A stretch of 56,407 nucleotides of DNA from a virus, in IMG/VR virus record IMGVR_UViG_3300046001_003061, positions 1-56,407 of that record. One strand, 5' to 3'. The position numbers and the translations under genes are program-made. Shown piece after piece: positions 51,758-56,407 of the stretch; within the stretch, counting starts at the first letter, position 1; each line of letters opens with the position of its first letter. Under the pieces are notes generated by a model, which saw nothing but the letters and a program-made list of their open reading frames with translations, had not been told where the DNA came from and made no database searches.

Positions 51758-54700
51758 TTAAGCCAATACAGTTTGGTTGATTTGCGCTGCGGTGATTGCA
51801 CTAATAATCTGTACATTGTCCACAGTTGCAGCACTTACAATAATTTCATTATAGTTTGCATTGATTTGTAGTAGGCTACCGAATGTGCCAGTTTCACTCG
51901 ATGGAACAATAGTGATACTTGCAATATTAGGTGCAAGCACACTATGCAGGTACGCACTCAATTCACTGAAGTAGAATGTTTCACCAAAGTCCCAGTTAGC
52001 TACATCAAAGTAACTGTTAATTGCATCAATGACTTTAGTTTTAATATCATTATCACTGACCACTATACTTGTATTTTTTACCACTTTAAATGTTGCCTGT
52101 AATGAAATTGCTGCTTTGGCGCCAAATATTGGTTTAAATTTAGCAGGGTTATAAATGATAGTATCTGTTAAATTTTTATAATTTTCCAAACTACTAAACT
52201 CTGTACTCAATGCATCAACGGTTGGAGCCGTTGGCTCAGCGACTACACCTGTAGTATCCTGTATCCATGCAGTATAATCAGTGGCGTATTGTTTTGTTAA
52301 TAGATACAAGTCAATAATATTATTTGGGCTTGGATCGATACGACGATAGTTAGGGCTATTATGACGATATTGGAAATATATATCTTGACGACCAACTTTA
52401 GCAGTATATCCGGTTACCTCAGATAATACGTAGGTTGCATCAGACTGATAAAATTTATTCTCAGCTGCAATATAAAATAATTGTCCAATAGGCCAAGTTT
52501 GACTAACTGCCTGCGCTGCTATCAGGGTTGCATAAGAGGAATTGATAAGATCGTTGCTGACAAGCGTTTGTGTAACAAAATTATCATATCCATAGGTTGC
52601 TTGAAAGTATACATATTTGCTATTGCTATCAACATCCGGGCTAACAATTAATTCAAACAATTCTGGATTATCTAATATACCATTGGTATCTATATCAGAA
52701 AACGTAACTAATATTTTATTAGGATTTTCGTAACCATCAACTTCAATAATATTTTTATAAATGTACCATGTATAATCCAATGCTAGAGGATTTGAATCAT
52801 CGGGATTGGCGTTTACCTTTAATACTTTAATGTTATCATGTACAGTAAGACCTGTTTTAGGGTCAAACACTTTAACTGTATTGTCAAAGTAGAAATTAGT
52901 TTCTTTTACACTTTCAAATACATAATTAAGTCCACGATATAGCACAGTGTAAGTTTGTCCTACTGTTTTAAAACGGATCAACCAACTAGCATCTAAAGCG
53001 GCGCCACTGGTATTTCCTGCATCAGTTAGACTAAAATCACCTGTGTTTAAATTACTAGGTAATATTAATTTCCATGATGTAGTGTCAATATCATAACGCA
53101 GACCAAAATCTTGATATGACTGTACATAACCTACTATGCTATCCACTAGCGCAGTTGAAAATTCAGTATTTAACACCGCATATACTGCAACAGCTATAGC
53201 ACCATCGGGCACTTGTTCGCCCAGGATAATCGGACCAGAGCCATTGGCTAAATTACCCAGGCCCCCATTGGTTCCATCACCAACAATCTGTTGAACTGAT
53301 GCATATATAAAATATTTGTCGCCTGGCTTGCTCGGAGTATCATTATATACAATAGTATTTCGTGAATCAAAATAGTTGCCAGTGCCTGCTGAGAATTTAA
53401 TTATAGAACTTTGTTTTATGTATTTGTTATTATTAGCAACTACATCACCAACTTGTAATATGATGTCTGATGCATTAACTAGATAACCAGTCGATCCGTT
53501 GGCCACTGTTGTTGAATAATGCCACTGTGTGTCACTGATAACGATAGTAGGATATTTACTATAGAAAAAATGTAGTGTTTCTTGTGCTGACGCCACGGGT
53601 TTCACTTTGTTATAGATTGCTTTGTAAATATCATTCTTTGTGTTATAATCAAAGGAAAACGTACCTACAAACGGATCACGATATAATACACCGTCATCTG
53701 CAAAGATGTTAGTACTTGAATATTTTCCAGTTGTATCAATAACATCTAAGTAACGACTAATACCAGAACTTGTACGGTTAACTGCTTTAACTTTAAGTAT
53801 GTTACTGAACAATGTGTAAGGTAAGATGTTGTAATCTTCGCCTGTTACCATACGATCTTGTGTATAGTATTGTTGAGGTGCTTTCTGACGTATTTCTTCC
53901 AGCGATTCACGTGAGCTAGCATTAGCCACAGTGTAGCGCAGGCTAGCACGAATAGTCAAGGTTTCAACTCTGCCACTACGGCTTGTATAATTAACTGGTA
54001 CAACTATTCCCTGCATTTCATCTGGGGTGATTTTATAATCAGCACCATTACTCACACGGTAGTACAGTCTATAATTGCCCTGTGGAATGTTAGCAAAGGC
54101 ACCATCACCAAATACTAGATCAATTTGATCACTGGCTCTAGTGTTGACTTGGAATATAGATTTATTAGTACTTTTATTATAGATAACATTGGTGTTGTTT
54201 ACTGCTGGAACCTGTGTCCATAAGGCATTTGGCAAGCCCTGTGCATTTAAACTGTATAACCATATATCAGTGTTATTGATATTGTCAACATTGACACTAT
54301 ACACACGATTTGGTGTACTTTCTTGGAATGTAAAATCAAGTGATTTTAATTCGCCCTGTTTGAAGTAGGTAAAGAATCCAGTATTTGCACTGGTATTGCC
54401 CAAGTTATCATTTTTGTAAAGTAAATTAAATGGTTGATTTTGACGAGGTGCACTTTCGTATATATAAGTTTTACCGGCACTTGTTGGGCTAGTCATTTCA
54501 AACTTAGTAGTTGTGCCTTCAATTTTAGTTGTAAAACTGTAGGTTGCAATGATGCTTGATACTAAATTTATCTGATATTCGTCATTGATTATACCATTAA
54601 TCAATTGACTGTTGCTAGGTTTACCTATAGATTGAGCTGACATTAATCCTGCATTGATCACCGCGGTAAATTGCTCGTACCAATTGTCATTGGCTGAGTC

Positions 54701-55135
54701 TGCCCACGAAATTACTAAACCGGATAAATTAATACCGTTACTGTCGTAGACAGTTTCAGTTGTACTTACACTGTCAACTTTTAAAAGTCCGCTAGCAGGA
54801 ATATTACGTTTAGGATTATAAGAAATTAGTTTAGCAAGTTTAAGAATACTGTCACGACGTTGTGCAGTGTCCATAAAGTTTTCACGAGCATTTAAATCGC
54901 CGCGGAATGCTAGACTTTGTCCTAAGAATGCAATTAAATCTATTAGAGCAATGAACTCACTTGATTCAATAAAGTCATTGAAATCTTCCGGATAGTATAA
55001 GCGCAAATAATCAATCATCGACTTACGAAGTGTTTCATAATCGTAGCTTTGGAAGTCTGCATTGCGGAAAGTTTGATAGACGCGAGTCCAATCTTCAGCA
55101 ACTAATAAACCGGTTTGTCTTGTGGTAATAGCCAT
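51758..55135 (-). CDS. 6: Baseplate wedge protein, T4 gp6/J-like
   Basis: 1125 residues, against about 660 in T4. The N-terminal half has the gp6 pattern: YLRLYYPEDFNDFIESSEFIALIDLIAFLGQSLAFRGDLNARENFMDTAQRRDSILKLAKLISYNPKRNIPASGLLKV, then GDGAFANIPQGNYRLYYRVSNGA and RESLEEIRQKAPQQYYTQDRMVTGEDYN. The C-terminal half includes added beta-rich sequence (WHYSTTVANGSTGYLV, YFQYRHNSPNYRRIDPSPNNIIDLYLL) before VIDAINSYFDVANWDFGETFYFSEL. It joins baseplate wedges with gp7 and gp53. AGGAAATT precedes the ATG, and a late-type motif lies 20 bases upstream. Confidence 0.92.
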   Translation of the reverse strand: MAITTRQTGLLVAEDWTRVYQTFRNADFQSYDYETLRKSMIDYLRLYYPEDFNDFIESSEFIALIDLIAFLGQSLAFRGDLNARENFMDTAQRRDSILKLAKLISYNPKRNIPASGLLKVDSVSTTETVYDSNGINLSGLVISWADSANDNWYEQFTAVINAGLMSAQSIGKPSNSQLINGIINDEYQINLVSSIIATYSFTTKIEGTTTKFEMTSPTSAGKTYIYESAPRQNQPFNLLYKNDNLGNTSANTGFFTYFKQGELKSLDFTFQESTPNRVYSVNVDNINNTDIWLYSLNAQGLPNALWTQVPAVNNTNVIYNKSTNKSIFQVNTRASDQIDLVFGDGAFANIPQGNYRLYYRVSNGADYKITPDEMQGIVVPVNYTSRSGRVETLTIRASLRYTVANASSRESLEEIRQKAPQQYYTQDRMVTGEDYNILPYTLFSNILKVKAVNRTSSGISRYLDVIDTTGKYSSTNIFADDGVLYRDPFVGTFSFDYNTKNDIYKAIYNKVKPVASAQETLHFFYSKYPTIVISDTQWHYSTTVANGSTGYLVNASDIILQVGDVVANNNKYIKQSSIIKFSAGTGNYFDSRNTIVYNDTPSKPGDKYFIYASVQQIVGDGTNGGLGNLANGSGPIILGEQVPDGAIAVAVYAVLNTEFSTALVDSIVGYVQSYQDFGLRYDIDTTSWKLILPSNLNTGDFSLTDAGNTSGAALDASWLIRFKTVGQTYTVLYRGLNYVFESVKETNFYFDNTVKVFDPKTGLTVHDNIKVLKVNANPDDSNPLALDYTWYIYKNIIEVDGYENPNKILVTFSDIDTNGILDNPELFELIVSPDVDSNSKYVYFQATYGYDNFVTQTLVSNDLINSSYATLIAAQAVSQTWPIGQLFYIAAENKFYQSDATYVLSEVTGYTAKVGRQDIYFQYRHNSPNYRRIDPSPNNIIDLYLLTKQYATDYTAWIQDTTGVVAEPTAPTVDALSTEFSSLENYKNLTDTIIYNPAKFKPIFGAKAAISLQATFKVVKNTSIVVSDNDIKTKVIDAINSYFDVANWDFGETFYFSELSAYLHSVLAPNIASITIVPSSETGTFGSLLQINANYNEIIVSAATVDNVQIISAITAAQINQTVLA

Positions 55136-55155
55136 ACTAATTTCCTGTTATAATG

Positions 55156-55163
55156 TATTTATT
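55156..55163 (-). promoter_or_regulatory. T4-like late promoter motif
   Basis: AATAAATA followed by CATT on the minus strand, 20 bases before the gp6 ATG with AGGAAATT between. Seven of eight positions match the T4 late consensus. Confidence 0.55.
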
Positions 55164-55186
55164 TAAGGAAAAAAGTACGTAGTTTA

Positions 55187-55564
55187 TTAGTTTGCGGTAA
55201 GTGTTCTGCTTTGATTGTTGAATCTTAGATTCATTAGATTTGTTTGATTTGTCTGTAGATAGCGTAGTTCAAGTTCGATTTGAATGCCTGTTTCATACTC
55301 AGTAACAATAACATTATCGATCGACACACGTGGGTCATAGGCAGCAATTGCTTTAATGTCGGCTATGATAGCACTTTTAAGTTCAGGAGTAAACGGATCA
55401 TATAAGACGTTCCATATAATAGTGCCAAAATTAGGATTCATCAGCTTCTCACCTTTGCGGATTTGAAAGTGATTGATTAAATCTTGTTTAATTAACTCAA
55501 AGTCAGTTAGACGAAACTTTTTATTTCTGCCTACTGTTGAGAAACCTTTATATAAAATAGCCAT
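55187..55564 (-). CDS. 25: Baseplate wedge protein gp25 (gpW/gp25 family)
   Basis: 125 residues, close to the 132 of T4 gp25. Typical elements are FRLTDFELIKQDLINHFQIRKGEKLMNPNFGTIIWNVLYDPFTPELKSAIIADIKAIAAYDPRV, followed by a strand pair VTEYETGIQIELELRY. The family shares a fold with phage lysozyme-like and type VI secretion TssE proteins and seals the wedge base. The order lysozyme-like, gp25, gp6 fits a T4-style tail cluster. A late-type motif lies five bases upstream of the ATG, so the message may be nearly leaderless. Confidence 0.93.
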   Translation of the reverse strand: MAILYKGFSTVGRNKKFRLTDFELIKQDLINHFQIRKGEKLMNPNFGTIIWNVLYDPFTPELKSAIIADIKAIAAYDPRVSIDNVIVTEYETGIQIELELRYLQTNQTNLMNLRFNNQSRTLTAN

Positions 55565-55569
55565 AATAA

Positions 55570-55577
55570 TATTTATC
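55570..55577 (-). promoter_or_regulatory. T4-like late promoter motif
   Basis: GATAAATA on the minus strand, preceded by AG so that AGGA could also act as a distant ribosome site. It lies five bases before the gp25 ATG. Confidence 0.42.
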
Positions 55578-55583
55578 CTAGGG

Positions 55584-56405
55584 TTATGTGGATTTAATTG
55601 GTTGATCTAGTGTGGCCATTTTTGGTCCTAGTACTGCAACAGCATATTTGCCTTTGGCAAAATAATTGTCGCCGGTAGTACCAAAAGCATCTGTTTTACC
55701 ACTACCGCCGCGCCATTGTTTAGCACCGCCAGCGCCTAGTAGGTGACTTACTGCTAATAATCCCGCTACATCTTCGAGAGGAGTATCTTTAGTCACAGTA
55801 CCAATATTACATAATGTTTTGTAGTTGCGTTTGGTATAAGCACACATCTCAGCTTCTTGTATGGCTGGACTGTTTAGGAATTTTTCTAAGCTATCAATGC
55901 CGTCTTTGCCAATCCAGTTATTTGGGTTGCGTAACTGTGCATTACTACCGCAGGACATTTTAACATGTTTGGCATCCTGTAATGCAGGATATCCAAATTG
56001 ATATTTCCCCACGAACCCGATACTATTGATACATCGATATCCGCTTTCACCGTTTGCTTGTCCACCACGTCCGGGAGATCCGCTTTCGCTTTTACCTATA
56101 ACTGCATAGTACGCTGTCATTTGTGCAGAAGTTAGACCGCCAATTGAACAGTCAGTGGTAGGTTGATTTCGTAGATCAACTTCGGTGGCTGGATTTTTAA
56201 CTCCTATGCCGGCGGCTGTTTTAGTTGCATCAGTCTTACCTGTATATGTTTCAGCAGGTTGTTGTCCAATTGATTCTGCCGCTGCAAACGGCAATGGCGC
56301 ACTTCGTCTATATGGTTCGTGCGTAGGAGCAACTGTGACTATCGAAGATAAACTACCGGTGCTGGTATATAAGCCAACTGTTGAATTAAGTACCACATCC
56401 GACAA
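55584..56405 (-). CDS. Baseplate-associated peptidoglycan hydrolase-like protein (5' end outside window)
   Basis: The last 273 residues are visible. The frame is open to the window edge and the apparent first codon at 56405 is TTG, so the true start probably lies beyond 56407. Residues about 95-140 have AYYAVIGKSESG with a likely catalytic Glu, then GESGYRCINSIGFVGKYQFGYPALQDA, which matches the GYxxxN...GxYQFG pattern of transglycosylase-like murein hydrolases. Five Cys residues lie close by, unusual for a cytoplasmic phage protein, and could form disulfides outside the cell. Its place before gp25 and gp6 fits the T4 gp5 tail-lysozyme slot. Confidence 0.7.
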   Translation of the reverse strand: MSDVVLNSTVGLYTSTGSLSSIVTVAPTHEPYRRSAPLPFAAAESIGQQPAETYTGKTDATKTAAGIGVKNPATEVDLRNQPTTDCSIGGLTSAQMTAYYAVIGKSESGSPGRGGQANGESGYRCINSIGFVGKYQFGYPALQDAKHVKMSCGSNAQLRNPNNWIGKDGIDSLEKFLNSPAIQEAEMCAYTKRNYKTLCNIGTVTKDTPLEDVAGLLAVSHLLGAGGAKQWRGGSGKTDAFGTTGDNYFAKGKYAVAVLGPKMATLDQPIKST

Positions 56406-56407
56406 AT

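Noticed and set aside
1-56407. tRNA genes, CRISPR arrays, integrase, attachment sites
   Set aside because: None recognised by eye. A tRNA-scanning program on the full sequence would be decisive for tRNA genes.

Overview
The window is a piece of a tailed, contractile-tail (T4-superfamily) phage genome. Nearly every base is coding, genes overlap by a few bases, many small unknown genes are present, and the right end carries a T4-style baseplate block (tail-lysozyme-like protein, gp25, gp6, then a giant protein in the gp7 position). The AT-rich composition and the mix of thymidylate synthase, DHFR, sugar-nucleotide genes and radical SAM genes resemble aquatic T4-like phages (cyanophage/pelagiphage type) as I remember them. 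The host cannot be named from the sequence. Two near-consensus sigma70 promoters suggest a host with an ordinary housekeeping sigma factor. I see no tRNA, rRNA, CRISPR, integrase or transposase, and no gene-free stretch longer than about 80 bases.

Layout. (1) 1-5829, plus strand: the end of a MoxR-type AAA+ ATPase, a terminator, a consensus promoter, then a metallopeptidase-like/VWA partner protein, a HIT-family protein and several small phage proteins of unknown function. (2) 5826-8318, plus strand: nucleotide metabolism (DHFR, thymidylate synthase) with an SGNH hydrolase and two small unknown proteins. (3) 8315-13861, plus strand: a six-gene sugar-nucleotide cassette in mirror order (epimerase, DegT aminotransferase, Gfo/Idh oxidoreductase, PIG-L deacetylase, DegT aminotransferase, epimerase). 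(4) 33724 down to 13821, minus strand: a 20-gene run in which every junction overlaps. It encodes glycosyltransferase-like proteins, three SGNH hydrolases, five radical SAM proteins (six radical SAM domains), a NodU-type carbamoyltransferase, a P-loop kinase, a deoxycytidylate deaminase-like protein, a 33-residue basic peptide and an 802-residue protein with decayed glycosyltransferase-like repeats. A sigma70-type promoter fused to a terminator hairpin sits at its head (33740-33800). Blocks 3 and 4 converge and overlap tail-to-tail by 41 bp. (5) 56407 down to 33801, minus strand: late structural genes, several preceded by T4-like late-promoter motifs (xATAAATA).

Working model (inference): blocks 3 and 4 form one large surface-chemistry island. 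The plus-strand cassette would make an amino- or deoxy-sugar nucleotide. The minus-strand operon would transfer it and further modify it by carbamoylation, acyl exchange and radical chemistry, on a virion or host-surface glycan or on a peptide. A role in DNA-base hypermodification is a less supported alternative. The radical SAM block at 21116-28779, with the 33-residue peptide and the 366-residue unknown protein, is the best candidate for an undescribed system.
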